Shown here: positions 39,567 through 50,375 of the stretch, in pieces
How positions within the stretch are numbered: the first letter of the stretch is position 1
Layout of the letters: every line of letters begins with the position of its first letter
Assembly: GCA_003260075.1 (NCBI GenBank)
Contig: QLIY01000228.1
Coordinates: 124,522-188,521, forward strand
DNA: 64,000 nt
From: Phallusia mammillata
Taxonomy: Eukaryota; Chordata; Ascidiacea; Phlebobranchia; Ascidiidae
Direction: 5' to 3'
The notes under the pieces: model-generated
The model's input: only the letters and a program-made list of their open reading frames with translations
Database searches by the model: none
Told to the model about the DNA's origin: nothing
Made by a program: the position numbers and the translations under genes

Positions 39567-42500
39567 TGAATAACTTGAATCAGAATTCATTTTGTCGTGA
39601 GTAACTAGCCACATAAGCTGAAGTGTAGGACAAACATCGTATACAAAATAAAGACAATTATCAACCATAATATTCTTAATGACGCTCTGTTAAATCAAGT
39701 CTTGGAAGGAACATCAAATTAAACATGATAAAAAAGCGTGTGTGATAAGGTTTCGTTTATTTTAACCGAATGAACTCGAGGCAGTTTATTTTCATACTTA
39801 CTTAAAACGTTTAGTTTACTACAATGTATAAAAAGTCGTTTAAATTACCCCGTACTTTACTCTATATTAACATAGATTTGAATAATTACATGTTTTTACC
39901 CAATGTGAGAAGGAACATACCAGTTCAGTTTGTTGACTGATATAAAGCAAAGATATAAGCAATTTCGCAGCAACAGGACATGTTAAGAGTTATAAACAAT
40001 CGACTACCATCATGAGTTATGTGGTTAAAACAAGAAGACAAGATTAGCCCGAGGGCTCGATGCAAACAACAGATTTGCGGCTGCGGCAAACTTTGCTAAC
40101 ACAGAAAAATGCGAAAATGACCCAAAGCACCGAGGTCGCATGAGAATCTTAGCAACACCTATTTGTACAAGGGCCAAAGTATGAGAACTTCGTCTGCCTA
40201 ATGTTAAAAAATATAGGAACACAGCTTTCTGGACCACTGGATAATCTAAAGCTTTTTTTCCCGGAATATTTCAATTGCCTAAATATAGTCGGTTTGACAA
40301 ATTGTTATTGGCGCTGAGACATTATTTAGTACTGTAGTTTATAAAAAGGAAATAGGCGATGTTTTAAAAATAGTTTATATCGCCTCAAATAAACATAACG
40401 TTACGAATTACATATTACGAACATCACAATCAACTGATAACCAGGGTTGTCATCGCCTTGGATCCCGATAGAAAGAAAAATTTTTAAATTAAATTTTCGT
40501 ACGAACAAAACGTCTTTGAACAAATCTTTTTTGCCAGTCTTGACGCATTTAATGAGCCTGGCGTACTGTGATTACGATATGAGTGTGCCGTAATCGAGAG
40601 GACGTTTTATCGAGTTGCAAACATTCATTAATTAAAAACATAACTCCCGCTTGTGTCTATAAAATACATCTTCGTGCATTTTTTAACAATCGCTGTTGTC
40701 ATAATCACCAGTGCAGATTGTAAACTAAGCTTGAAATAAACATTTACTATAAGGAGGATGTATGTTGTACCTCCAACAAACGTGTTTCCCATAAAAATGT
40801 TGACTGACTGGTATTTCTCTGTGGTTAAAGGCAAACTGCATTAGTGTAGTCGTGTAGGTNGTGTGTTGTCAAATATCATTGAAAATTAAGACGCACATGA
40901 GGTTCAGATTTAAACACATCTTTACCTGGCAAAGTTTACCACGGTTTGTGTTTATGAGGCAAACCAGGTCAGGCACTCATTTGTATGTGTTTCAAATTCT
41001 CAGTAGCTTATTACACATCGAAAACTGCAGTAAAGGGTTTTTGTTGTTAAAAGTCTAAATTTTAAAATGGAACTTGTTTGTTCGTTTTTCAGCGAGAATA
41101 TGCCGGCCGCGTTGACTAATTTGTCTTCCGTTTCACAATCACAGCGACCCAGAAAAATGGCCTTTTTTAATCAAATTGCGCTCTGTTTATCATTTCGTCT
41201 CGGCGCCTAATGATACGAATTAATTTTTGTGAAGGTACGCATGTGTTTGTGTTGTGTAAAATAGTATATTTGGTCAGCCATTTCACCCCTATTTTAGTAT
41301 GAGGTAATAGAAACATTACGTTGTTGTTTTGATGCAATGTAGACTACTGGCGCGTTTTGCGAGGCTTCGATGATGCGACGTATCTTGTAATTTGCCGCAG
41401 GGAAAATAAAACTGCTTTGAGCTACAGCCTAAACACTTACAACTTAAACGTCGCCTGCTTATTGCAAAAAATGTGTGTTGTAGACTTTTCGTTGTTTACT
41501 TAGGCAAGCTCGCTTGTCTATGGTTCGTGTTTATTCCGTTTGAGTCTATGTTTTTGTGACAATAATTTGTTCGATTTGTTGCTGTAACTTGTTTAATGGC
41601 AGCTGGAAGTTTGGTGTTGAGTAAACTTAATGCAATAAACGCCGGGTGGAAAGAAGGGATGAAACACGCTTGTATTTCTAATACTACTATTCCAGGGTGC
41701 CCCCCCCCCTGTTCATTGCACACCAAGTAATTCAAATATCCGTGTGTAAAAACATCTTCATTCATTTTGAACCCACTAATAGTTACGAAATTGTTGACTT
41801 GCTAAGCCTTTATAATTCTAACTGGGGCCGAAATTTGTAATCACTAGTGAAATTGGTATTTGTTTTTTATCAAATGATTTTATCAAATTTCAGCAGTACA
41901 AACACAATACAAATTGTAGGTTAAAAGAAGCGCCTTCACAGCATCAAAAGTTTCTTACTTAAATATACAAAGAACAAATACTTAGACAGATAAATTGCTA
42001 TTGGTTCGACTTGTGAAGCCATTTTGCACACAGCTGGAAACAGGCAAAGTAAACAATGAGGGATTCTTGTTTTTACGGAAAATAGTTTTATATTACTTCA
42101 ATCATTATTAGATGTCCTGCTGGTTTTAATGATTCTAAAACTAACTTGTTTTGGCCACACGATTTGTTATTACCATAAAAATTACCATGAAACTATTTTA
42201 CTACTATAAAAGACCTAGGCCGTATTGTGCACTATAGCCACCTAACGACAGTTTATTGGGAGTAACATGCTGCATAGTCATTCTTTGCTAGTTCTGTGCG
42301 ATGCGATGACTGCTGGGCATAAACCACAGAGGAAACTGGTTTGCAACAGCCAAGCAACCGCTATTGGCTTGATGTATGTTTATTGACAACAGATTGTAAT
42401 AATATAGGAGTGAAGTAAGTCCCTGTTATAGCTTACATATTTGCTTGATATTTCGCGTTAAAAAGTACGAAACATTTTCCATTAGGAAATTTATGTGCCC

Positions 42501-42950
42501 ATTAGCGGTCTCAAAACAGAAACTTAAGGCAGAGCGCTGACTCCACGCCAAAGACACGATTTTTGTGCGTGCTGTGACAAACATGCAACAGCGGTTAAGT
42601 GGATGATTAAATACCCCCTTCCGGTTGCTGCAATTGTCCAACAGCATTTTGTCGCTCAATTTGAATAACAATCAGAAAGCATGTTGGTGCGTACAGACTG
42701 TGTGGGCACTATTACATCATCACAAAAGATCAAAGCACGTAAATATAAACTCGCAAATTGTTGGCTTGCCATGAAAACTACCACGTGTCCCAGGATTTGC
42801 CGATCCTGTCAGCATTTCCCACACGATAAAAGCAACTGTGCAAACATTGCAAAATAAGTTAAAATTGAATCGGCAATTTTATCATAATCAAGTATTAGCA
42901 GTACAGTTTACCACTGAGTGATTCACCTTTGACCTCTTCAAACTTCTCAG
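39567..42950. other. Gene-poor stretch with an upstream block lacking its gene
   Basis: 39567-41699 parallels 32032-34100: the recurrent block at about 40020, a SINE-tail-like piece near 40555, an N at 40860 and a conserved 5' block to a TATTCCAGGGTG acceptor-like site. It then ends in C10 (41700-41709) where a first exon should follow. 41710-42950 is unrelated sequence with no exon I can support. Confidence 0.5.
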
Positions 42951-43269
42951 ATCCTGCAACATTTCGTGTTGCCACGGTAACGACTGCAACAACCGGACAG
43001 TGGCGCAGTTCCACGCATCTCAATCCACGACACTACCTACGATCAGTACACTAGGTGGCGCTATGACCACCAGTCCACAAGGTGGCGTTGCAAGAACGAC
43101 CCCACAAGGCGGCGCTGCAAGTACCAGTCCACAAGATGGCGCTGCAAGCACTAGCCCACAAGGTGGCCCTGTAAGTACCAGTACAACGGGGAAAGCCGAA
43201 AAGCTGAAGCTGTCGACAACTCTTTACGTTATCGTGATGTCATACTGCTTCATAAAATATTTTAAGTAA
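42951..43269 (+). CDS. Orphan terminal exon of a different LU gene with a PQGG-repeat stalk
   Basis: An acceptor AG ends at 42950. The frame reads SCNISCCHGNDCNN, the end of an LU domain. The stalk is not the Thr-rich type: it contains four to five repeats of a TSPQGGAAS-like unit (about 43048-43170). A hydrophobic C-terminus with LSTTLYVIVM ends at TAA 43267-43269, consistent with a GPI signal or weak membrane anchor. AATAAA follows at 43302-43307. The upstream exons are not in the preceding 1.2 kb. This is either the end of a gene cut off at the 41700 junction or a remnant. Confidence 0.65.
43048..43170 (+). repeat. Coding minisatellite in the stalk
   Basis: A unit of about 30 nt built on agtccacaaggtggcgctgc recurs four to five times with substitutions (ggtggcg, ggcggcg, gatggcg). 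Confidence 0.7.
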
Positions 43270-43430
43270 AAATATGACGCAACAGATTTTGGTCAAGTTT
43301 TAATAAAAAGATGCGCGTTTTTCCTTTTTCTCATTGTGTGGTTGATTAGAATGCTACAAAATTGTTCAAGCATGATAACTCTTTATTAACCATATACTTT
43401 TGGTGTGTCTTAGAAACGAGACAGTTGTAC

Positions 43431-43517
43431 TCAGTGGTGGAAATCATTTTTGTCAGCCGGTTCTATCACAAAAGTTATATTTTTCAGCCAGTTCGGTTAC
43501 AAAAAGTCCATTGACAG

Positions 43518-43583
<66 letters not shown>

Positions 43584-43657
43584 TTCGATCTCATAAAATA
43601 TCGTGAGACAATTGTGTAGAACCGGTGCGAACCGGCTGAATCCCACCACTGGATGCA
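43431..43657. mobile_element. Short hAT-like MITE interrupted by poly-C
   Basis: The left end CAGTGGTGG and right end CCACCACTG are inverted, with matching inner GCCGGTTC / GAACCGGC stretches. A related element lies at about 61391-61620. The C66 tract (43518-43583) replaces its centre. No coding capacity. Flanking 8-bp duplications are not convincing here. Confidence 0.55.
43518..43583. repeat. 66-nt poly-C tract inside the MITE
   Basis: Uninterrupted C between tccattgacag and ttcgatctcataa. The related element at about 61391 has a short ordinary sequence at this place. Confidence 0.85.
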
Positions 43658-44057
43658 TCGTGTGTGCTGCGTAAAATTGGTTGGCTCTTTGTTTTGATGC
43701 GATGTAGACTATTACAGCGCGTTTTGCGAGGCTTCGATGATGCAAGGTGTCTGGTAATTTGCCGCGGGTAAAACAAAAATGCTTTGAGGTGCAGTCTAAA
43801 TACCGATGAATTTACAAAAATGTCTGTTCTACAGTTTTCGTTGTTGACTTAGGCAAGCTCGCCTGTCTATGGTTCGTGCCTATTCCGACATGTTGCTGTG
43901 ACTTGTTTAATGGTAGCTGGAAGTTTGGCGTTGATTAACGTTAATGCAATATAGACAGGGTTGAAAGAAAGAATAAAACACACTTGCGTTTCAAATACCC
44001 CCCCCCCAGTGTTTTTTAACATTTTTAGGAGTTTTAATAAAGTTTTAGGCGACAGCA

Positions 44058-46354
44058 AGGAACCAAATACTTGTCGGAAGCGCAACTAGTCAATAGTTTG
44101 AGCTGTAATCAGGGATCAAGTTTGTCCGATATATAGACGCAGAATGTCCTGCCTCTGCTACTTATTGTGGATTGACACAAACAACTTCTGACAATGGTGA
44201 AAAGAGGTTTGTTGCATCGTGCGAGGATGACGTCGTCGCATGCGATCAACTTTGTGCAGGAGTCCCGTAAGTATCAATTTCCATAAATTGAATTGGAGTT
44301 TAAGTATGTGAAATAAACAAAAAAATGTTTCACTTCAGAGTGGCATGTATTCAATGTATTAAATTGAAAATAGAAACAATGGTTAAACGAGGTATATAAG
44401 CCGGCTTTGTTGCGTTTGGCCTGAGAACAATGGATTAATTGCAACTTTGCCTAAATGCCAAAAACGTTGCGCACTGTGGCTTCAGGCAACGATAGATAAG
44501 AATTGTACCAAGGCCTGTTTGAAAGCAACCATGGAAAGATGTATCATCTTGTTTACTGGATAGACAAATCAATAGTAGTGATCTTCACATTTAGCATCAT
44601 TTAAATCAAACCATACCACTTCCTATTGGTAGCATGCTAATAATAACATACACTGTTGAACAATGACGTCTTCCTATTAGTGGCAAAATTATTAAGAAGA
44701 AGATATCTTTAGGAACTGTTGGTCGGCCCCCCCCCCTAGTTTTAACAAATTTTAGAAATGTTCAGGGGTTTTAGTACAGTTCAAGCAACAGCAATGGACC
44801 AAGTACTCGGGGGGAGGGGGGGTGTAAGTTTTAACATAAATTGTTGAGTGATGTCGGTTTAAAATTCGTACCAGAATGTTAAATGACAAAATATCTTTAG
44901 GAATTGTTTGTCGGGGTGTTGCAACGATGAACCAAACTGCAACGGTCACGGTGATGTATCTGATGTAGTTTATGCGGTGACTTGTATGACGGGAACAACA
45001 ACAAATGGAACCCTTACCGAAACGAAAACATGTCAGCAATATGAGTTTTGCGCAAGGAGGGAAGTTACCACTGATGGAGGTGAGAACAGTTGATAAGTTA
45101 TTTACAAACAAGTTCGACGAAGAACAACGTTGTAAAATGATTTGCATTGTAACGTAGAGTTTGTTTGCAGTCACAACAACAACCGGTTTGTGTTCGACTA
45201 ACCAAAATTGGAATCTGCTCTGCGCAAATGTCGCGTGAGTAAATTTCGTTTCTTACAAAAAGTTTAACCCTGCTTCCCACAGCAATTCAAAATACTAAAC
45301 ATTTCTCTGAAAGCAAAAAATTGGAATGATTTCATGGTGTGTAAAATATATTACAAATTTTATGTTTAGAAATTGCGTATCGGCCTGTTGCTTTGATGCG
45401 GATCAGTGCAACGTTAGGTTAGTTGGTGACATAAACGACATTGTGCGCTGTGTGACAGAACTTTTATCAGATGAAGGTATTGTTCAAGTCAGCACTTGTG
45501 CTCCGGGCCATCAGTGTGGAAGAATAGAAGATGGGAACCAAAAAGGTTGGTCCTTAACTCAAACTAAACAAAAAGAATGAATTAAACAACTGAAATATGA
45601 AATTGTTGATGGTGGTTTCTAAAACGTAAATTGAAACGAGAAACAAAGATTTGTTTGTGAGTTGTCTGAAATGCGATTGAAAGATGTTTGCTTTGAATCT
45701 GAAACTTCTTTCTGTTTCAGAAACCGAAGTTTTTTGTCAGACAACGGCTGCCTGTGATGCTGGACTTTGTGGAAACAGAACGTAAGTTATTTTTGAGTTT
45801 CAACTGACCAAGAACTTACAGTAGAGACCTAAAGATTTAATTAAATATTAACTTAGGAGAACAATCAATAAAAGTTTTACAAATTTCCAAAATCAGATAC
45901 TACAAAGTTTTTTTTTACATTTTTAGTGTAAGATATCTATAATGAGTAAAAATACACGTGTAACTGTGTGGCTGCCTGTTGCCAAAACGACGAATGTAAC
46001 TTCCTGAGTGTGGCTGAACTCAATGAAAAGAGAACCACAACACCGGAGGCGACGACAGCAACAACAACAACCACAACAGTAACTACAACAACAACACCTA
46101 AAGCAGCAACAATCACTACGGAAACAACTACAACCACTACAGCAACAACAACACCTGCTGCCACTACAGCAACAACAACTACAGCAACTTTCACTACAGC
46201 AACAACAACACCTACAACCGCCACAGCAACGTCAATAACCATTACAACAGCAAAAACAACAACTGTATCATCAACAGCTGGTGCTGAACACGCAGCACAA
46301 ATTAATGTGTTGGTGATGATAGGTCTTGTGGTTCTCGGTTGGTTCGTGATTTAA
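44058..46354 (+). pseudogene. Compact three-LU-domain gene with broken first exon and lost last acceptor
   Basis: First exon 44058-44266: the start codon is AGG in place of ATG, part of the signal peptide is deleted, and a base loss gives a TAG (gatatatag). Later exons look better: 44901-45079, 45171-45234, 45370-45545, 45721-45781 and 45961-46354. In exon 3 the Cys of the TCNLLC motif is Trp (TTGGAATCTG). The terminal exon lacks the TTTTACAG acceptor; acacgtg joins directly to taactgtg. Stalk and AGAEHAAQIN tail are in frame. A partial exon 2 (44711-44726) precedes C10, and a stray promoter fragment ending gcaATGGACCAAG sits at 44737-44808. Several independent lesions favour a true pseudogene. 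Confidence 0.7.
44737..44822 (+). repeat. Stray promoter/start-codon fragment between a poly-C and a G-rich tract
   Basis: ttttagtacagttcaagcaa then gcaatggaccaagtactcg resembles the last 70 nt upstream of a compact-gene start. It sits inside intron 1, bounded by C10 (44727-44736) and a G-rich run (44809-44822). Confidence 0.6.
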
Positions 46355-47203
46355 CTAATGACATACTTGGTTGGTGTTTTTGTTACAACTAAAAAGCACA
46401 TACATTTGCAATTCGAACGGAGAAAAGATTCGTTTAAATAGCAACAATAATTGTAAATACTTAACCTACATAAGCACGTGTTATCGAATTATGAATATAC
46501 ATGACAAAGATAACTGCCTGAGAAATTATCCATAGAGAATACATATTAGTACAAACGTTTCAACAATCGCTGTTGGCATCATTAGTACAGAGCGTGAATT
46601 AAGCTTAAAATAAATGTTCACATGGATGAACGTATCGTGTAAATCAAACAACCGCGTTCCTCGTGAAAATGCTTACTCGCACCTAGTTTCCCGTCATATG
46701 GTAAAGTGCAAACTGCATTTTTAAGCTCGGGTGTTCTTATGTCACTGGCGACTAGACGCACAGGAGGTAAGAGATTTAAAGTGGAGATGCACTAAAATTT
46801 GGCCGAATCAACAAAATCATTTATGACGTCACGCGAAATCACACGTTTGTTATAAAACCATGAGCTCATCTACAAGGCAAACAGTGGTGCTACACAACGG
46901 GATAAGTGTGTTTCATTATAATTTAGTTCTGCGCGGTTTAAGGTTGCCCCGGGCATCGTCGACAGCCTGCCTTGAAGTGCTGACTTTTTGTCTTGGGTGG
47001 GAAAAAAACTATGAACCAAAACCGAATACTCGGCACAATCCTAATTAAAAACATTTCTAACGGAAAAAGTTTGACGACCGTTTGTGTTTGTTAAATTTGT
47101 CCAGAAGAAATCGGGTCAGGTAATAATATGTTTGTGTTCAAAATTCCCAGAAGTTTTACAAAGAGAGAACTGGAGCAGTTTTTTAACTAGTGCTTGTTGT
47201 TGT
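46355..47203. other. Intergenic region
   Basis: 3' flank of the preceding LU gene, then sequence without supported genes. An ORF at 46860-47048 shows no LU or other recognisable features. A TGACGTCA palindrome lies at about 46823 but has no gene near it to regulate. Confidence 0.5.
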
Positions 47204-47492
47204 ATCATGTCAAGCTTCAGCAGACTCATGCGACATGCTTCATGCTGGTGACTGGTAAGTAATGTTTTAGGTCATGTTTCACACCGCACTTTAGTTAATC
47301 TTGCGTCATCAACAGAAACTGCGTTCGTACATGTAGCAACGATGCTCACAAATGCAACAGTGTTTCGGAACATATACAACCACCACAGCATCTACAACGA
47401 CTGCAACAACCACATTTGGTGCTGAACATAAAGCAAAAATGAGTATGTTGGTGATGATGGATCTTGGGGTTCTCGCACCCTTAATAGCTTAA
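47204..47492 (+). pseudogene. Degenerate middle and terminal exons related to the 1-4700 gene
   Basis: A middle-exon relic (tcatgtcaagcttcagcaga, about 47204-47255) ends at a gtaagt donor. The terminal exon 47316-47492 reads NCVRTCSNDAHKCN (the CC pair has become CS). It then shifts frame into a Thr stalk and a GAEHKAKMS tail ending at TAA 47490-47492. It lacks other exons. Related by tail sequence to the terminal exon at 4432-4700. Confidence 0.65.
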
Positions 47493-50012
47493 TTTCCAGC
47501 AGTTTTGTTTGTTTGCAACTTACTTTGTGAACGTGAATTTGTAATTCGAAAGCCTTTTAAATAGCAACAAACCGTACAAAAATGTATATCTTTAGTTTGA
47601 CTGGATCAAAGGTGCGAAACCTATCTAACGCTGCTCGTATCAAGGTACATTGAGCTGTTGTTATTTCTCTTCTATGCTGCTATGTTTTGTGGCGGTCTCT
47701 CGTGTTAATTGAGATTCGCCTCAGCGCCCACAGTGCCGAGGAAAGATTACCTTCTTCTTTCGCTCTCTTGTGTGTGTACATCTATTCTCAACAGAGGTTT
47801 TATAAACAGCTACCCTTGTCAGCCTCTTGTTTACGTGTAGGAATTCTTTCAAACAGAGCGTCTGCTAGCGATGTTTGATCACCTACTATTCTTGATTCGT
47901 GTTGGTGTTTTATTTAGGGCATGATTCGGGATGGTATTACCGCCCACATGTGAGACCCGAGCCACACGGCTTTGTACAGAGGTCTACAACCTGTTAAATA
48001 CGCCTCAGCCACACAGCTGGCGAAGGTCGATGTTTAGTCTAAGGTGAAACATACCAGAGCGTCATTCGCACAGTTTATTCCGAGAAAGGTTTTGTTTTTA
48101 TATGAGATATAGTTTGGGATGATATTTCCGCCCACATGTGAGACCTGAGACACACGGCTTTGATCAGGGGTCTACAACCTGTCGCTCAGCTAGATGTTTA
48201 GTCTAAAGTAAAACATACCAGAGCGTCATTTGCACAGTTTATTCCAAGTAATTGCAGATATATGTTATGGCACTTGCTCCAGCAAGTTGCACAAGGAGTA
48301 GAACATAAAAATCAACTTAGTTAGCATCAACCAAATGTAGTCACCATTGTAATGTAAAGGTACTAGGCGGATGTTCTGGCCAATGTTGCTTTGTAAATCA
48401 GAATTAGGTTGTTATTCCTAGGGATCTTGTAAACTTGCGATGGACCAAAGCTTCGGTGATGCGTTGCGTTATGTTAATTAGGATGCAATAAAGTGCGTTA
48501 AACTGCAACTATACAATTTTGACTTTTCGTGAAAAAGTTCGTAAAATCTTTTTGCTAAGTTTTCACATCATATGTCTGTTGCGAGATTTTCTGTCGGTTT
48601 TTGCATCGCTGCTCCGATTTTTGTTGTCGACACTGGTTAGAAGAAAAGTATAAGGCAAAAATTGATTTGCCCGCTCTTTTCATAATCGCCTAATTGCTCT
48701 TATCAATGACTCCATGTCGTCCCCTTCTTTCTCTGTTGTGTTCTGTTGGTTTATTTCGCCGGGCGATAACAACAGTTGCTTTATACACAGATATTGGCTT
48801 GTAATTATTTGCTGAGAATATTCAGAACCGTGTATTTTGTACCTAAAATTTATTTGGCCTAAAACTGGACATGCAGGTTGTTTTAAAACGACAGCAAATT
48901 AAGTATCAGGACAAAAACTGCACCCCAAAAAAGTTAGTAGCGTTGCCCGTACTTAATTAAAACATTACATTCGTTACGTAATTGTATCTGCCCGGCCTTT
49001 GGAGAAAGGGGACGACGAAAGCACGAGTCGGCGACGATCCTTTGTGGAAATGTTTTCATTCAGCTCTGATTAAGCGTTAGACTAAATGACAGTCGCGTGG
49101 ACGCAGAGCAATGAGTGTTGTCGTTGCCAAACGGGTTTGCTGTCACACAAGTAACTCCAAACACAAGTTGGTGGTAATAAAATCACATTCTATAAAAACG
49201 CCAGGCTGATATCTGCTGCTGAAACAAATTCATTCGACCTGGTAGTTACATTACCCTGTAATTTAAACTTAACCCCCCCCCCGTCTGCTAGCGGTGTTTG
49301 ATCACCTATTTTTGATTCGTGCGGGTGTTTTATTCAGGGCAAGGTTTTGTATGGTATTTCCGCCCACAGGTGAGACCCGAGACACACGGCTTTATTCAGA
49401 GGTCTACAACCTGTTAAATACGCCTTAGCCACACAGCTGACGAAGGTCGATGTTTAGCCTAAGGTGAAACATACAAGAGAGTCATTTGCACAGTTTATTA
49501 CGAGTTATTTGAAACATACAAGAGAGTCATTTGCACAGTTTATTACGAGGAAATGTTTTCATTCAGCTCTGATTAAGCGTTTAATCCCCCCCCCCGTTGC
49601 CAAACGGGTTTGCTATCACATAAGTAACTTCAAACACAAAAGTTGGTGAACTAAATTACATTCTATAAAAACGCATCAGGCTGATGTCTGCAGCTGAAAC
49701 ACATTCATTCGACCTGGTAGTTACATTACCCTGTAATTTAAACTTAACCCTTTGCACAAGAAAGATTTTTAACGTCGTTTGGTTAATTGTTGCGAAGTTT
49801 TTTTTACATACCGACGTTAAAATAAACATATATACATGAAAACTGCAAAAAGAGACTTCCGATGTGCCAATAGAGTGCGTCAACCTGACAAAAGATTGAA
49901 ATTTGGTGGTGATAAAAAATTATAAACGTAACTAGTTCAATGTGTCACGGTGCCTAACCAACATTGTTTTCGGTATATTGTCAGGTTTAAGTTAGGTCGT
50001 TTAAATCAAGCA
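47493..50012. other. Upstream region of the giant LU gene with repeated blocks
   Basis: A block with tttgatcacctact, accgcccacatgtgagac, acacggcttt and ggtctacaacctgt occurs at about 47870-48075, 48107-48245 and 49288-49510. A 39-nt piece is further doubled at 49469-49547. A TATAAAAACGCcaggctga segment occurs at 49194 and 49664, and the region downstream of both is alike. The copies are joined by C10 at 49273-49282 and 49586-49595. Confidence 0.6.
49664..49671 (+). promoter_or_regulatory. Candidate TATA box of the giant LU gene
   Basis: TATAAAAA lies about 320 nt upstream of a splice-acceptor-like site (CAG ending 49984) and of the first start codon (50013). An upstream copy lies at 49194. 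Position relative to a transcript start is unverified. Confidence 0.4.
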
Positions 50013-50109
50013 ATGAGACAGACACTAGCGCTAATCTTGCTATCTGCTTTGGTGTTACTGGAAGCGCATCTGACGTACAGTTTGTCGTGCTACCAGGGTA
50101 CAGGAGACG
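50013..50109 (+). pseudogene. Truncated duplicate of the giant gene's first exon
   Basis: MRQTLALILL signal peptide and LSCYQGTGD are encoded, then C10 (50110-50119) cuts the exon. The upstream intron sequence repeats and the full first exon appears at 50376. The two copies differ by several substitutions, more than expected from sequencing error alone, suggesting two alleles or an older duplication. Confidence 0.7.
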
Positions 50110-50345
50110 CCCCCCCCCCAAAAAAAGATTTTTAACGTCGAGGGGTTAATTGTTGCCAAGTATTTTTTACATGCCGACGTTAAAATAAATATATATACAT
50201 GAAAACTGCAGAAAAAGACTTCCGATGAGCCAATAGGGTGTGTCAACCTGACAAAAGATTGAAATTTGGTTGTGGTAAAAAATTGTAAACGTGACAGGTT
50301 CAATATGTCACGGTGCCTAACCAACATTGTTTTGGGTATATTTTC

Positions 50346-50375
50346 AGGTTTAAGTTAAGTCGTTTAAATCCAGCC
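50346..50375 (+). promoter_or_regulatory. 5'UTR splice acceptor and leader of the giant LU gene
   Basis: GGTATATTTTCAG ends at 50347, and a 28-nt leader (gtttaagttaagtcg...) precedes ATG 50376. This could be a cis 5'UTR intron or a trans-spliced-leader acceptor; no donor is obvious upstream. Confidence 0.45.

Noticed and set aside
46860..47048. Short ORF after a TGACGTCA palindrome as a regulated gene
   Set aside because: No family resemblance, no splice context and no poly-A signal; consistent with chance.
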